This document shows, piece by piece, positions 43,742 to 53,319 of a stretch of 64,000 nucleotides of DNA. The notes under the pieces were generated by a model. The model made no database searches. It saw nothing but the letters and a program-made list of their open reading frames with translations, and was not told the origin of the DNA. Each line of letters begins with the position of its first letter. Position 1 is the stretch's first letter. A program made the position numbers and the translations under genes. This DNA is from Sorangium cellulosum (GTDB lineage Bacteria; Myxococcota_A; Polyangia; Polyangiales; Polyangiaceae), in assembly GCF_002950945.1 (NCBI RefSeq), contig NZ_CP012673.1, forward strand, positions 13,197,501 through 13,261,500, read 5' to 3'.

Positions 43742-46069
43742 ATGTCGACCGCATCCATATCCGTTCCCGCCCCTCGGGATACCGAGGGCCCCGCCCGCCG
43801 CGTCGATCTGATCGTCGAGGGCATGACCTGCGCCGCCTGCGTCCGGCGCATCGAGCGCGCCTTGCTCGCGACCGGCGGCGTCAGCGACGCGAAGGTCAAC
43901 CTCGTGACCCGCACGGCCACCGTCACGTTCGACCCGACCGCCGCCTCGCCGGGCGCCCTCGTCGCCGCCATCGAGCGCGCCGGCTACAACGTCCCGGAGG
44001 GCAGCGCCGCGCCCGGCAGCGCCGCGCCCGGCAGCGCCGCCGCGCCGGCCGATCGGTCGCGCGCCGCCGAGCAGAGCCTCGACGGCGAGCGGCGTGTCCT
44101 CCTCCGCGACTTCGCGCTCGCGCTCGCCCTGTCGGTCCCGCTGCTCGCCCTCGGGATGTCACACGGCCGCATTCCGGGCGCGGACGGCCCCCTCGGGCGG
44201 CTCGTCCAGCTCGCGCTCGCGACGGCGGTGATCGTCGGGCCCGGCCGCAGGTTCTTCCGGCTCGCCTGGGCCGCGCTCCGGCACCGGGCGGCCGACATGA
44301 ACACCCTCGTGGCCCTCGGGACGGGCGCCGCGTGGGCCTACTCCGCGGTCGCGGTCGTCGCGCCAGAGCTCTTCCCCCACGCCGAGCACGGCGTGCGGCC
44401 GCACGTGTACTTCGAGGCCGTCGGGGCCATCGTCAGCTTCGTCCTGCTCGGCAAGCTCCTCGAGACGCGCGCCCGCAAGCGGCTCGCCGACGCCGTGCGC
44501 GGGCTCGTCGCGCTCCAGCCGAAGACGGCGCGTCGCCTGCGCGGCGGCCTGGAAGAGGAGATCCCGGCCGCGGAGCTCGCGCCGGGCGATCTCGTCCACG
44601 TCCGCCCGGGAGAGCGGATGCCGAGCGACGGCGAGGTCGTCTCCGGCGCCTCCGCCGTCGACGAGTCGATGCTCACGGGCGAGGGCCTCCCCGTCGACAA
44701 GGGCGCGGGCGCGCCGGTGTTCGGTGGCACGTTCAACCAGAGCGGGCAGCTCACCGTGCGGATCACGAAGACCGGCGCCGACACCGCGCTCGCGCGGATC
44801 GTCGAGGCGGTCGAGCAGGCGCAGGGCTCGAAGGCCCCGATCGCCCGCCTCGCCGACACGGTGAGCGGCGTCTTCGTCCCGGTGGTCCTCGGCATCGCCG
44901 CCGTCGCGTTCGTCGCGTGGGTGATCGTGGATCCGAGCGCCTCGGGGCTCGCCGCGGCGGTCGAGCGGTTCGTCGCGGTCCTGGTCATCGCCTGCCCCTG
45001 CGCCCTGGGCCTCGCCACGCCCGCCGCCGTGGCCGTGGGCACCGGCCGCGGCGCCGAGCTCGGCGTGCTCGTGAAGGGCGGCGCGGCGCTCGAGGCCGCG
45101 AGCCGCGTCGATACCGTGTTCGTGGACAAGACCGGCACGCTCACGGCGGGGCGCCCGCAGCTCGCCGCGGTGGAGGCCCTGCCCGGGGTGCCCGAGGAGG
45201 AGCTCCTGCGGCTCGTCGGTTCCGCCGAGCTCGGCAGCGAGCACCCGGTCGCGAAGGCGCTGGTCGAGGGCGCGCGCGCCCGCGGCCTCCCGCTCTCCGC
45301 GCCCGAGGACTTCCGCGCCGAGGCCGGCCGCGGCGTCGCGGCCCGCGTCGCGGGGCGGCAGGTGCACCTCGGCACGGCCCGGTACCTCGCCGAGCTCGGG
45401 ATCGACGCGGCGCCGCTCGAGGAGCTCGCGCAGGGCCTCGCCGGGCGCGGGAACACCCCGTCGTTCGTCGCCGTGGACGGCCGCCTCGCCGGCCTGGTCG
45501 CGGTCGCCGACCTCCCGACCCCGGAGGCCCGGGAGGCCGTCGCCGCGCTGCGCCGGCTCGGCGTACACGTCGCGATGGCGACGGGCGACCGCGAGGCGAC
45601 CGCCCGCGCGGTGGCGCGGCAGCTCGGGATCGACGAGGTCTTCGCCGAGGTGCGCCCCGAGGACAAGGCGCGCCTCGTGCGCGAGGCGCGCGAGCGCGGG
45701 CGCGTCGTCGCCATGGTCGGCGACGGCATCAACGACGCGCCCGCCCTCGCCGGCGCCCACGTCGGCATCGCGGTCGCGAGCGGCGCCGACATCGCGGTCG
45801 CCGCGGCCGACGTCGCGCTGCTCCGCGGCGGCATCGCCGCCCTGCCCACCGCGCTCGGGCTCGCGCGCGCGACGCTGCGGACCATCCGCCAGAACCTCTT
45901 CTGGGCCTTCTTCTACAACGTGATCGGCGTCCCGATCGCCGCCGGCGCGCTCTACCCGCTGACCGGCTGGCAGCTGTCGCCGGTGCTCGCGGGCGCGGCC
46001 ATGAGCCTGTCGAGCGTCTCGGTGCTCCTCAGCTCGCTCCGGCTCCGCCGGTTCCACCCGGCGCGCTGA
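43742..46069 (+). CDS. copA: Copper-exporting P1B-type ATPase
   Basis: 775 residues. One N-terminal HMA domain (CAAC at 30-33), an Ala/Gly-rich linker with a short repeat (GSAAPGSAAPGS), eight membrane helices, the TGE loop (LTGEGLPVDK), the Cu(I) site Cys-Pro-Cys at 418-420, phosphorylation Asp462 in DKTGTLTAG, the SEHPVAKAL motif and hinge GDGINDAPAL. The length is normal. A purine-rich ribosome site (AGGGAGGAG) lies upstream. It exports Cu(I) from the cytosol to the periplasm with ATP. Confidence 0.94.
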   Translation: MSTASISVPAPRDTEGPARRVDLIVEGMTCAACVRRIERALLATGGVSDAKVNLVTRTATVTFDPTAASPGALVAAIERAGYNVPEGSAAPGSAAPGSAAAPADRSRAAEQSLDGERRVLLRDFALALALSVPLLALGMSHGRIPGADGPLGRLVQLALATAVIVGPGRRFFRLAWAALRHRAADMNTLVALGTGAAWAYSAVAVVAPELFPHAEHGVRPHVYFEAVGAIVSFVLLGKLLETRARKRLADAVRGLVALQPKTARRLRGGLEEEIPAAELAPGDLVHVRPGERMPSDGEVVSGASAVDESMLTGEGLPVDKGAGAPVFGGTFNQSGQLTVRITKTGADTALARIVEAVEQAQGSKAPIARLADTVSGVFVPVVLGIAAVAFVAWVIVDPSASGLAAAVERFVAVLVIACPCALGLATPAAVAVGTGRGAELGVLVKGGAALEAASRVDTVFVDKTGTLTAGRPQLAAVEALPGVPEEELLRLVGSAELGSEHPVAKALVEGARARGLPLSAPEDFRAEAGRGVAARVAGRQVHLGTARYLAELGIDAAPLEELAQGLAGRGNTPSFVAVDGRLAGLVAVADLPTPEAREAVAALRRLGVHVAMATGDREATARAVARQLGIDEVFAEVRPEDKARLVREARERGRVVAMVGDGINDAPALAGAHVGIAVASGADIAVAAADVALLRGGIAALPTALGLARATLRTIRQNLFWAFFYNVIGVPIAAGALYPLTGWQLSPVLAGAAMSLSSVSVLLSSLRLRRFHPAR

Positions 46070-46089
46070 GCCCCCGCCCTCGGCCGCGC

Positions 46090-46152
46090 GCCGCCGTGGA
46101 GGCGCGCGGCGCCGCCGTGGAGGCGCGCGGCGCCGCGGCGGAGGCGCGCGCT
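46090..46152. repeat. 21-bp tandem repeat between copA and guaB
   Basis: Three copies of GCCGCCGTGGAGGCGCGCGG plus one base, starting at 46090, 46111 and 46132; the third has a few changes. They sit in the convergent gap and may form terminator-like stems because the GGCGCGCGGCGCC joint is self-complementary. Confidence 0.7.
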
Positions 46153-46189
46153 CCCCGCGTGGCGCCCCGCGGGCGCGAGGCCCCGGGGC

Positions 46190-47737
46190 TCAGGGCTCGC
46201 GCGGGTTGCTGCGTGTGTCCTTCAGCATCACGTCGTGGACGCCGCCCTCGTGGATGCTGACCGCGGAGGCGACGGTCAGGCGCGCGCGCATGTACAGGTC
46301 GCGCAGCGTGAGGGCGCCGCAGTTGCACATGGTCGAGCGCACCTTGGCGAGCGTCACGTCGAGGTTGTCCTTCAGCTTGCCGGCGTACGGCACGTAGCTG
46401 TCGACGCCCTCCTCGAACTCGAGCTGATCCTTCTTCTTGTTGTTGCTGTCGCCGTGGTCGTAGCGCTGCCAGTTGCGCGCGCGGTTGCTCCCCTCGCCCC
46501 AGTACTCCTTCATGAACTGGTTGTTCACGCGGACCTTGCGCCCGGGCGCCTCGTCGAAGCGCGCGAAGTAGCGGCCCATCATCACGAAGTCGGCGCCCAT
46601 CGCGAGCGCGATCGTGATGTGGTAGTCCTGGCTGATGCCGCCGTCGGAGCAGATCGGCACGTAGACGCCGGTCTTCTGGAAGTACTCGTCGCGCGCCTTG
46701 GCCACCTCGATCACCGCCGACGCCTGGCCGCGGCCGATGCCCTTCTGCTCGCGCGTGATGCAGATCGAGCCGCCGCCGATGCCGACCTTCACGAAGTCGG
46801 CGCCGGCCTCGACCAGGTAGAGGAACCCCTCGCGGTCGACCACGTTGCCGGCGCCGATGTAGCCGTGTTTGTAGTTCGACTTCACGTAGGCGATCGTGTC
46901 GCGCTGCCACTCCGAGTAGCCGTCCGACGAGTCGATGCAGAGCACGTCGGCGCCCGCGTCCATCAGCGCCGGCACACGCTCGGCGTGGTCGCGCGAGTTG
47001 ATGCCGGCCCCGACGATGAGCCGCTTCTCGCGGTCCACGTTCTCGAGCGGGTGGGCCTGGTGCGACTCGTAGTCCTTGCGGAACACCAGGTATTGCAGGT
47101 GCTGCCGCTCGTCGATCACGGGCAGGGTGTTGAGTTTGTGGAGCCAGATGAGCTCGTTGGCCTGCTGCAGGTCGATGCCGACCTTGCCGCAGTGGATCGA
47201 CTTGAGCGGCGTCATGATCTCGCGCACGGGCGTGCTGAGCGGCGTCTTGCCGAGCCGGTAGTCGCGGCTCGTGATGATGCCGGCGAACTTGCCCGTGGGT
47301 GTGCCGTCCTCGGTGATGGCGATGGTGGAGTGGCCGGTGCGGTCGGTCAGCGCGAGCACGTCGGCCAGCGTCGCGTCCGGCCGCAGGTTCGAGTCGCTCA
47401 CGACGAACCCGGCCTTGTAGTTCTTCACGCGCCGCACCATCGCGGCCTCTTCCTCGATGCCCTGCGAGCCGTACACGAACGACAGCCCGCCGCAGCGCGC
47501 GAGCGCGATCGCGAGCTCGGCGCCCGAGACCGACTGCATCAGGGCGCTGGTGATGGGGACGCTGATCGTGAGCGGCGACTGCTTCGGGTCCGGCGGCCTC
47601 GCGCTCGGATCGGCCTTGAACCGGACGACGGGGGCCGTGAGGTCCACGTTCGCCGGGATGCAGTCTTTCGTCGTCAGGTTCGGAACGAGCAGGTACTCGC
47701 CGAAGGTCCTGCTCGGCTCATCGTAGATGAATGCCAT
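46190..47737 (-). CDS. guaB: IMP dehydrogenase
   Basis: 515 residues. Converts IMP to XMP with NAD, the first committed step to GMP. TIM barrel with the catalytic loop GGGSICITREQKGIGRG and Cys326, preceded by the phosphate loop VGAGINSRDHAERV and GAGNVV. A CBS-domain pair lies at about 110-230. Beginning and CBS region are more like the parasite/Borrelia-type than E. coli, and the Thr after the Cys is replaced (ICITR). Convergent with copA. Confidence 0.93.
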   Translation of the reverse strand: MAFIYDEPSRTFGEYLLVPNLTTKDCIPANVDLTAPVVRFKADPSARPPDPKQSPLTISVPITSALMQSVSGAELAIALARCGGLSFVYGSQGIEEEAAMVRRVKNYKAGFVVSDSNLRPDATLADVLALTDRTGHSTIAITEDGTPTGKFAGIITSRDYRLGKTPLSTPVREIMTPLKSIHCGKVGIDLQQANELIWLHKLNTLPVIDERQHLQYLVFRKDYESHQAHPLENVDREKRLIVGAGINSRDHAERVPALMDAGADVLCIDSSDGYSEWQRDTIAYVKSNYKHGYIGAGNVVDREGFLYLVEAGADFVKVGIGGGSICITREQKGIGRGQASAVIEVAKARDEYFQKTGVYVPICSDGGISQDYHITIALAMGADFVMMGRYFARFDEAPGRKVRVNNQFMKEYWGEGSNRARNWQRYDHGDSNNKKKDQLEFEEGVDSYVPYAGKLKDNLDVTLAKVRSTMCNCGALTLRDLYMRARLTVASAVSIHEGGVHDVMLKDTRSNPREP

Positions 47738-47889
47738 GTCGGCTAGTAGTGCGAGGTCCCCGGGCTGTCAAACACGACCGGGTGAGGCTCAGTAGGCCTC
47801 GGGCCTACGTGGTGCGCTCGTCCGGGATCTCCGCTTCCGCGCCGCTCGCCCGGGGCTGGGCGGGGCCGCGCGGCGCCGCGGCCGCACGC

Positions 47890-48555
47890 TCACGGGGCGT
47901 GGCGGTCGGGCGCGCGGGGGAGCGAGAAGGTGCCGCGGATCCGCTCGGCGGGTCGGTTCAGGCGCGCGCCCATGGTGGCCTCGAAGGTGCCCTTCACGGG
48001 CGCACCGACCGCCGTGAACTCGGTGACGACCAGCCTGGCGGAGTCCGAGGTCCACTCGGAGCCGGTGTTTGGATCGAGGAACCGCACCCGCCGGACCTTG
48101 AGCTCTCCAGGCAGCTTGACGCCGGTGGCGACGATATCGAAGTGTGTGCCGCCGGCGCCGCACGAGGTGAGGATGAACCGCGGATCGTTCGAGTCGGGAT
48201 CGAGGATCTCCACGTAGGGCCCGGGCATGGGCTGCGGCACGCCGCGGCCCCCGTCGCACCCGCCCTGCAGGCGGCTCACGCGGCCTCCCTGCGCGATCTC
48301 GATATAGGCGTCGCCGCCCGCGCTCGGCCCGGCTCCGGGCGGATCGGCTCCGGCCGCGGCGCTCGGGGCGGCGGTGTCCGCGGCCTGCGGAGGCGGCGCC
48401 GGCATGTGGGCCTCGGGCGCTGGCGCGAGGGCGGGTGATGCGGGTGATGCGGCCGCGGCCGCGGGCGGCGCGGCCTCCCCGGGGGCGGGGCCGGAGCTGG
48501 ACTGGCACGCGAGGAGCAGCGAGGCCGCGAGGGCGGCCAGCACGACGTTCCACAT
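47890..48555 (-). CDS. Hypothetical lipoprotein with Ala/Pro spacer
   Basis: 221 residues. The lipoprotein signal ends SLLLAC (Cys at about 17), then a spacer of Ala/Pro/Ser to about residue 80, then a C-terminal domain with two Cys (GGCDGG, ILTSCGAGG) and beta strands such as GELKVRRVRFLDPNT and RLVVTEFTAVGAPVKGTF. Unknown family. Stands alone between IMP dehydrogenase and the DUF1801 protein. Confidence 0.6.
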   Translation of the reverse strand: MWNVVLAALAASLLLACQSSSGPAPGEAAPPAAAAASPASPALAPAPEAHMPAPPPQAADTAAPSAAAGADPPGAGPSAGGDAYIEIAQGGRVSRLQGGCDGGRGVPQPMPGPYVEILDPDSNDPRFILTSCGAGGTHFDIVATGVKLPGELKVRRVRFLDPNTGSEWTSDSARLVVTEFTAVGAPVKGTFEATMGARLNRPAERIRGTFSLPRAPDRHAP

Positions 48556-48679
48556 GGCCCCTTGTACGTCCCGTCGCGGCCCGCGTTCCGTGAAAACCGC
48601 TGCCGCTCCGCCGTGGCGGGCGTCCGGCCGCGTCGCGCTCCTCGCTGCTCACAGCGCAGCCGTCGGTGCCGCGCAGGGG

Positions 48680-49183
48680 CTACATCGATGCGATCCACGC
48701 GCGCAGGACGGCCTCGAGCGCCGCCCGCTTGGCCTCGATGTCCTTTCCGTCGCCGAGCGTCACGAGGCAGCGGTCCTTGGCGAGCCACTCCAGCAAGCCC
48801 GCCGGATCCGCGATCTCGAGCCCCTTCGTCGCGGTGTCCTTCACCTTGACGCCCCGGTGGAGGATGAGCCGGACGTGTTCCTTCGTGCGCAGGTTGAACG
48901 TCGCGAAGTGATCCGTCGTGCGGAAGCTCGGCGCGTTCCACTTGATCTCCTCGTGGATCTCGGGGCTCACGCCGAGGATGATCTGCCGGACGGCCTCGAT
49001 TTCCCGCTTCATCGGGTGATCCAGCGCGCGCAGGAACTCGATGACGTCCGGGTGCGTCTGCGCGCCGCCCGGCTCGAGGGGCGCCGCCTTCGCTCGGGGC
49101 GCCCCTCGAGGCGCACGCTCGGCCGACGAGCCCTTCTGCGTACTCGCGCGCGGCTTGCTCGGCTTCTCGGGGGTGCGTTTCAC
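48680..49183 (-). CDS. DUF1801 (YdhG-like) domain protein
   Basis: 167 residues with a basic, Pro/Ser/Lys-rich N-terminus to about 40. Domain at 45-165: VIEFLRALDHPMKREIEAVR, then the conserved EIKWNAPSFRT and FATFNLRTKEHVRLILH. Members are small soluble proteins related to the phosphotransfer-unlinked YdhG/DUF1801 fold. The biochemical role is not established. A strong motif match in this family leaves little doubt about the fold, but no pathway is implied. Confidence 0.8.
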   Translation of the reverse strand: MKRTPEKPSKPRASTQKGSSAERAPRGAPRAKAAPLEPGGAQTHPDVIEFLRALDHPMKREIEAVRQIILGVSPEIHEEIKWNAPSFRTTDHFATFNLRTKEHVRLILHRGVKVKDTATKGLEIADPAGLLEWLAKDRCLVTLGDGKDIEAKRAALEAVLRAWIASM

Positions 49184-49262
49184 GACCGGATCTATGCCTG
49201 CTTCAAACGTTCGCTGTCAATGGATCCGGGCATGCTCGACGCGGCGGCGGGCGCACGCGAGC

Positions 49263-49315
49263 TCTCTCTTCATCTCGCCGTGATTCCTGCCAAGACTTCT
49301 GACAGGCGGAATTAG
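49263..49315 (-). repeat. Solo arm of the MITE-like element
   Basis: 53-bp stretch whose reverse complement matches the outer left arm at 34212-34263 with three substitutions and one one-base gap, including the end (GGAATTAG for GGAACTAG). The hairpin core and second arm are missing. Shows that the element is dispersed and that it decays. Confidence 0.75.
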
Positions 49316-49423
49316 GGTCCTCGCCGACAGCGACCGCCCTTTGCGGAACGTGCGGTATCGAGACACGACAACGAGAAGACGAGGGTTGATCTCATGATGA
49401 AGCGGCGAGCCGCGCCTCGTCGC

Positions 49424-51709
49424 TCACTCGAGCGGCACCGTGAGGGTGGTCCGGGCCATCAGGTAATCGCGCGCGGCGAGCCCGCGCTCGCGCGCCAGGG
49501 CGAGCGGGACGGGCCGGTAGAGCACCGTGGCCGTGACCCTGGCCTCGCCGCAGCCCTCGGGGACCACGAAGCCGTGCGAGGTGACGGCGCTGCCGCCCGG
49601 CGCGATGCGGTTGTCGCTGGCGATGTCGACGGCGCGGTGCTGCGGCACGTGCCGCGCGCCCGACGGATCGACGAGCACCTTGGCGAAGGTGTAGCCCGCG
49701 GCGCCGGCGAGCGCGGCCGCGGGCTGATCGTCGGCCGGCGGCGCGCCGACGGGCGTGCCGAGGTAGATCACGTCGCCGTCCTGCGCCGGGATCGCGCGGC
49801 TCAGGGTGATCGCGCCGCCGTCCGCCGCGACCACGAGCGCCTCGCCGACCGGCGCGTGGATCTCGAGGCCCTTGTCGGCGGCGTCGAGCAGAGGGTCCGC
49901 GAAGCGACCGACGCCGGCGTAATCGTCGTGAACGCCGGTCGGGCGTACGGCGCGCACCACGTCGCCCGCCGTCGCGCGGGCCGCGCCCTCCGGCCACGCG
50001 AGCTGCGCGCCGGCGAGGCTCGCCCCGCGGCCCAGCCGCGCTTCCGCGAGCGCGCCGCCCGTGTCGTGCACCGTCATGCCGCTCGACGGCGCCATGGGCG
50101 CGCCGCAGGCCTCCGCGGCCACGAGGAGCACGAGCGCGCGCATCGGCTCGCCCGTGGGGACCGCGTGCCCCGCGAGGTCGCTCTGCAGGCGGACCGCGAC
50201 CGCGAGCTCGCCGGGCCGCGGCGCGGCGCGCTCGATGTGCACCGCGAGCGCGCTCGCGATGAGCCGGGGAGCGCCCTCGAGCGGGCCCCGGAAGGTGTGC
50301 GAGAGGATCGTCCCCGGCGCGCGGAGGAAGCCGGCCGTGATGCCGGCGTGGGCCTCGTCGGTCACGTCCACGCTGCTCTTCAGCCATGCGATCTCGGGCA
50401 TGTGGCAGGACTGGCACTGCGCGTCCGGGCGGTTCCAGGAGCTCGCGGCCCACTCGGAGAACGTCTGGTGGATCGGCAGCCCGTCCGGCCATCGGTCCGG
50501 GTCGAGCGCTGCGCCCGGCAGGAGCGCCGGCTGCTCCTGCTCGTGGCAGCCGCCGCAGTACTCCGAGGTCGAGTACTTGGGCTGATAGCTCCCTCCCATG
50601 ACCTTGTTCGGCACGTCCGGGCGCGGGCCGAACATCACCTGCTCGATCTTCCCGAGCGGGTTGTCCGCGATCCGCTCGCCCGGGCGCTGGAGGAGGAGGG
50701 CGCCGGCGACCCCTGGCGGCCTGGTCAGGTCGACGTCGCGGACCTTGTGGCAGGGGTCGCAGTGATTCCCGTTCTCGAACGCGATGCCGGTGGCGTCCAG
50801 CAGATCGCGCCCGCCGGCGGGGCCGTCGAGCCCCGCCGCGTGGCAATCGGCGCACGCGCCGAACGCCGCCGGGCGCGCCGCCGCGGGCAGCGCGGGATCG
50901 TCGCACGAGGGCTGCCCCGCGCCGCCGCACGACGGGTTGAGGTCCGGCAGCACGCCGCTGCCGAGGTAACACTTCATCGCGGCCTCCGCCGCGCTGCCCG
51001 GGACGCGGCCGGCCTTCCAGCGCCCGCCCGCGGCCGTGCACGAGCGCTCGTCGGCGTGCGCGAGCGAGACCCCGGCGTAGAGGGCCTGGAGGAGGGGGTT
51101 CCTGGTCGCCCGCGCGTGCCCGGACGTGAGGAACTGGGCCACGAGCGTCGTGTGGCAGTGGCCGCAGACGCGCGTCGTGTTGTCGACGGAGGCGTCGCCC
51201 GTGCCCGGATCGCCGTAGGTGTAGCCGCGCGTGTTGTCGGGCGCCGCGACGTGACGCAGGGAGATCTCCACCGGGGCCGTGGGGAGGGATTCGAACTCGA
51301 TGCCGTCCGCGCGATACCCGATCTTCGCGGCGACCACGGTGGGCTGGCCCGGGATGTCCCGCGTGAGCTCGATGGAGAACGCGCCGTCCGGGCCCGTCAC
51401 CAGGGCGGGCTCGCCGCCGCCCTGCATCACCAGGGCGCCTTCGAGCGGCGCCGAGCCGTCGGTGACCACGCCGGTCACCGTGAAGGTGCGGGGGAGGTCC
51501 TCGGGCGCTTCGCCGAAGCCCGTGGCGATGGCGCTCACGTAGGTGGTCGCGGCGGCGCTCGAGGCGGCGCCGCCCTCGCCGGCGCCGCCCTGGCCGGGGT
51601 GCGGCGGCGCGTCGCCCGAGCAGGCGGCAGCGAGCAGGCAGGCGGCGCGGGCCGTGGGGAACACGGGGGCTCGGAGCCGACTCGGGGTTTGTGTGGCTGC
51701 TCGCGTCAC
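49424..51709 (-). CDS. Multiheme cytochrome c lipoprotein (five CxxCH)
   Basis: 761 residues from GTG at 51709 (a shorter start at 51664 is possible). The lipoprotein signal ends LLAAAC. A Ser/Gly-rich spacer is followed by a carboxypeptidase-regulatory-like beta domain (about 60-150, VTGVVTDGSAPLEGALV), then five heme sites: CGHCH, CADCH, CDPCH, CGGCH and CQSCH, spread between about 180 and 410. A long beta-rich C-terminal half (about 430-761) has no heme site. Probably an extracytoplasmic electron-transfer or redox enzyme of the membrane surface; the substrate is unknown. Confidence 0.78.
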   Translation of the reverse strand: MTRAATQTPSRLRAPVFPTARAACLLAAACSGDAPPHPGQGGAGEGGAASSAAATTYVSAIATGFGEAPEDLPRTFTVTGVVTDGSAPLEGALVMQGGGEPALVTGPDGAFSIELTRDIPGQPTVVAAKIGYRADGIEFESLPTAPVEISLRHVAAPDNTRGYTYGDPGTGDASVDNTTRVCGHCHTTLVAQFLTSGHARATRNPLLQALYAGVSLAHADERSCTAAGGRWKAGRVPGSAAEAAMKCYLGSGVLPDLNPSCGGAGQPSCDDPALPAAARPAAFGACADCHAAGLDGPAGGRDLLDATGIAFENGNHCDPCHKVRDVDLTRPPGVAGALLLQRPGERIADNPLGKIEQVMFGPRPDVPNKVMGGSYQPKYSTSEYCGGCHEQEQPALLPGAALDPDRWPDGLPIHQTFSEWAASSWNRPDAQCQSCHMPEIAWLKSSVDVTDEAHAGITAGFLRAPGTILSHTFRGPLEGAPRLIASALAVHIERAAPRPGELAVAVRLQSDLAGHAVPTGEPMRALVLLVAAEACGAPMAPSSGMTVHDTGGALAEARLGRGASLAGAQLAWPEGAARATAGDVVRAVRPTGVHDDYAGVGRFADPLLDAADKGLEIHAPVGEALVVAADGGAITLSRAIPAQDGDVIYLGTPVGAPPADDQPAAALAGAAGYTFAKVLVDPSGARHVPQHRAVDIASDNRIAPGGSAVTSHGFVVPEGCGEARVTATVLYRPVPLALARERGLAARDYLMARTTLTVPLE

Positions 51710-52091
51710 GGGAGAGGGTCGATACGGTAGACCCGGCTCGGGGGCATGTCGAGCATGCGGCCAAGTGCCTCCTGGACGGCTGGAGGTGGCGTTACTCCCC
51801 GCAGCGCTCGCCTCCGAGCGCCGAAGTAGCCGCCGCGGTGAGCGGAGCGCAGCCGATGGCGTACGGGGCTTGAGCGCAGCTCTGGCCGACTGGTTCCTCC
51901 GTTGAGCGTCATGATGACGAGCCGAGCGACGATTGGCGCCGTGGCGATCAACACAACACCAGCCTGCACGAACCAAGGCTTCATCACCTGCACACAAGCC
52001 GCCTCGATGCCCGCCGCGCGTGAGCGCCCGAGTGCACGGGCGTCGCGGCCGAGCCGCGCGCCCGCCGTCGGCGTCGTGGTACAGTAGCCTC
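51710..52091. promoter_or_regulatory. Divergent promoter region of cytochrome and TA genes
   Basis: 382 bp without a gene. A 13-bp perfect palindrome CGTCATGATGACG lies at 51907-51919 and could be an operator. The antitoxin ATG at 52092 has no clear purine-rich ribosome site. Confidence 0.4.
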
Positions 52092-52778
52092 ATGGCGCCG
52101 AAGGAGGACATCTACGACGGCCGTGCCCCGGAGGAGTTCCCGGCGTACCCGGTCCCGCGTGCCGCGCGGCTCGTCCGCCTGTCCCCGTCGACCCTGCGCC
52201 TCTGGGCCTCTGGTGACGGGAAGCGCAAGGCCCTCTTCAAGCCGGCCACGCGCGCGCCCCTCGCCCTCTCGTTCTCGAATCTCATCGAGGCCTTCGTGCT
52301 CGCCTCAATGCGACGCGTCCACGGCGTCTCCATGCAGCGCGTCCGCAGGGCCTTGCGGTTCGTCGGGGACGAGCTCGGCTACGCCCGACCGCTCATCCAC
52401 GCGAGCTTCCGGACGGACGGGGCCAACCTCTTCGTCCAGCACGCCGACCGGCTCCTGAACGTCTCCGCCGAGGGGCAGGCCGTACTCCGCGAGGTCCTCG
52501 ACGCGAGCCTCGCGCGCATCGACTGGGAGGGGGACCTCGCCGCGCGGCTCTACCCGTGGGTCCGGGGCACCCGGCTCGGCAGCCAGCCAAAGACGATCGT
52601 GGTCGACCCGCGGCGCGGCTTCGGCCAGCCCGTGATCGCCGGCACCGGGATCGAGACCCGCATCGTCACCGAGCGCTACCGGGCCGGCGAGTCGGTCCTG
52701 CTGCTCGCGAAGGACTACGGCGTCGAGCTCGAGAAGATCGAGGACGCGATCCGGTGCGAGACACGTGAAGCTGCGTGA
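52092..52778 (+). CDS. DUF433-domain antitoxin with N-terminal HTH
   Basis: 228 residues. N-terminal helix-turn-helix of MerR-like type (AARLVRLSPSTLRLWASG at about 20-37). Helical middle part follows, and a C-terminal DUF433 domain (about 165-228): VVDPRRGFGQPVIAGTGIET, then the short helical hairpin RAGESVLLLAKDYGVELEKI. DUF433 proteins are antitoxins of PIN-like toxins. It overlaps the toxin gene by 14 bp, as in type II TA operons, and probably binds the operon's own promoter through the HTH. Confidence 0.8.
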   Translation: MAPKEDIYDGRAPEEFPAYPVPRAARLVRLSPSTLRLWASGDGKRKALFKPATRAPLALSFSNLIEAFVLASMRRVHGVSMQRVRRALRFVGDELGYARPLIHASFRTDGANLFVQHADRLLNVSAEGQAVLREVLDASLARIDWEGDLAARLYPWVRGTRLGSQPKTIVVDPRRGFGQPVIAGTGIETRIVTERYRAGESVLLLAKDYGVELEKIEDAIRCETREAA

Positions 52779-53199
52779 GCCATTCACCTACTTCGTCGAT
52801 CGGTCGCTCGGCCGCGGGCTCGTCGTCGAGGCGCTGCGAGCGGCGAAGCTGGAAGTCCACGTCCACGACGACCACTTCGCGCAGAACACACCCGACGCCG
52901 AGTGGCTCGTCGAGATCGGCCGCCGCGGCTGGGTCGTCCTGACCAAGGACAAGAACATCCGCGTGAACGCGCTCGAGCGCGTCGCCCTCATCCGCGCGAA
53001 CGTCGCCTGCATCATGCTCGGGCGCGGCGACCTCACCGCCGCCTCGATGGCGCAGATCTTTATCGACGCGCTCCCGCTCATCCAGCGCGTCCTGCGCCGC
53101 TTTGCGCTGCCTCTCGCGGCGAGCTTGAGCAGCGCGAAGAGCATCCGCGTCCTCCTGGCCGCCGGCGAGTGGCTGAAGCCGCCGAAAGAGCTCAAGTAG
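52765..53199 (+). CDS. PIN-like toxin (VapC45/Mut7-C-like)
   Basis: 144 residues from GTG at 52765. The PIN-like fold is indicated by acidic residues near the N-terminus (FVDRSLG, with Asp12), the middle DDHFAQNTPDAEWLVEIGRR and later LTKDKNIRVNALE. This is the arrangement of VapC45-like or Mut7-C ribonucleases that pair with DUF433 antitoxins. RNA cleavage is expected from the family. Toxin start overlaps the antitoxin end. Its stop is directly followed by a relic of a type I restriction gene. Confidence 0.75.
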   Translation: MKLREPFTYFVDRSLGRGLVVEALRAAKLEVHVHDDHFAQNTPDAEWLVEIGRRGWVVLTKDKNIRVNALERVALIRANVACIMLGRGDLTAASMAQIFIDALPLIQRVLRRFALPLAASLSSAKSIRVLLAAGEWLKPPKELK

Positions 53200-53319
53200 C
53201 TCAGCCGCACCGATCTGGTCGGCTTCGTGAACGGCCTGCCGCTCGTCTTCATCGAGCTGAAGGGGCACAGCAGGTTCACAGGTTCAAAAATACCTACGTG
53301 GCGTCGCCGGTTGGGATGA
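53200..53319 (+). pseudogene. hsdR fragment (type I restriction R subunit)
   Basis: In the toxin's own frame, right after its TAG, reads LSRTDLVGFVNGLPLVFIEL then KG before degenerating and stopping at TGA 53317. This is the conserved RPDLVGFVNGIPLVFIELK segment of HsdR N-terminal nuclease domains. Only about 23 codons match, so it is a relic. It shows that a restriction-modification locus once lay here. Confidence 0.65.

Noticed and set aside
46090..46152. 21-bp repeats as a coding extension of copA
   Set aside because: They lie after the copA stop codon; the ATPase ends at its normal C-terminus.
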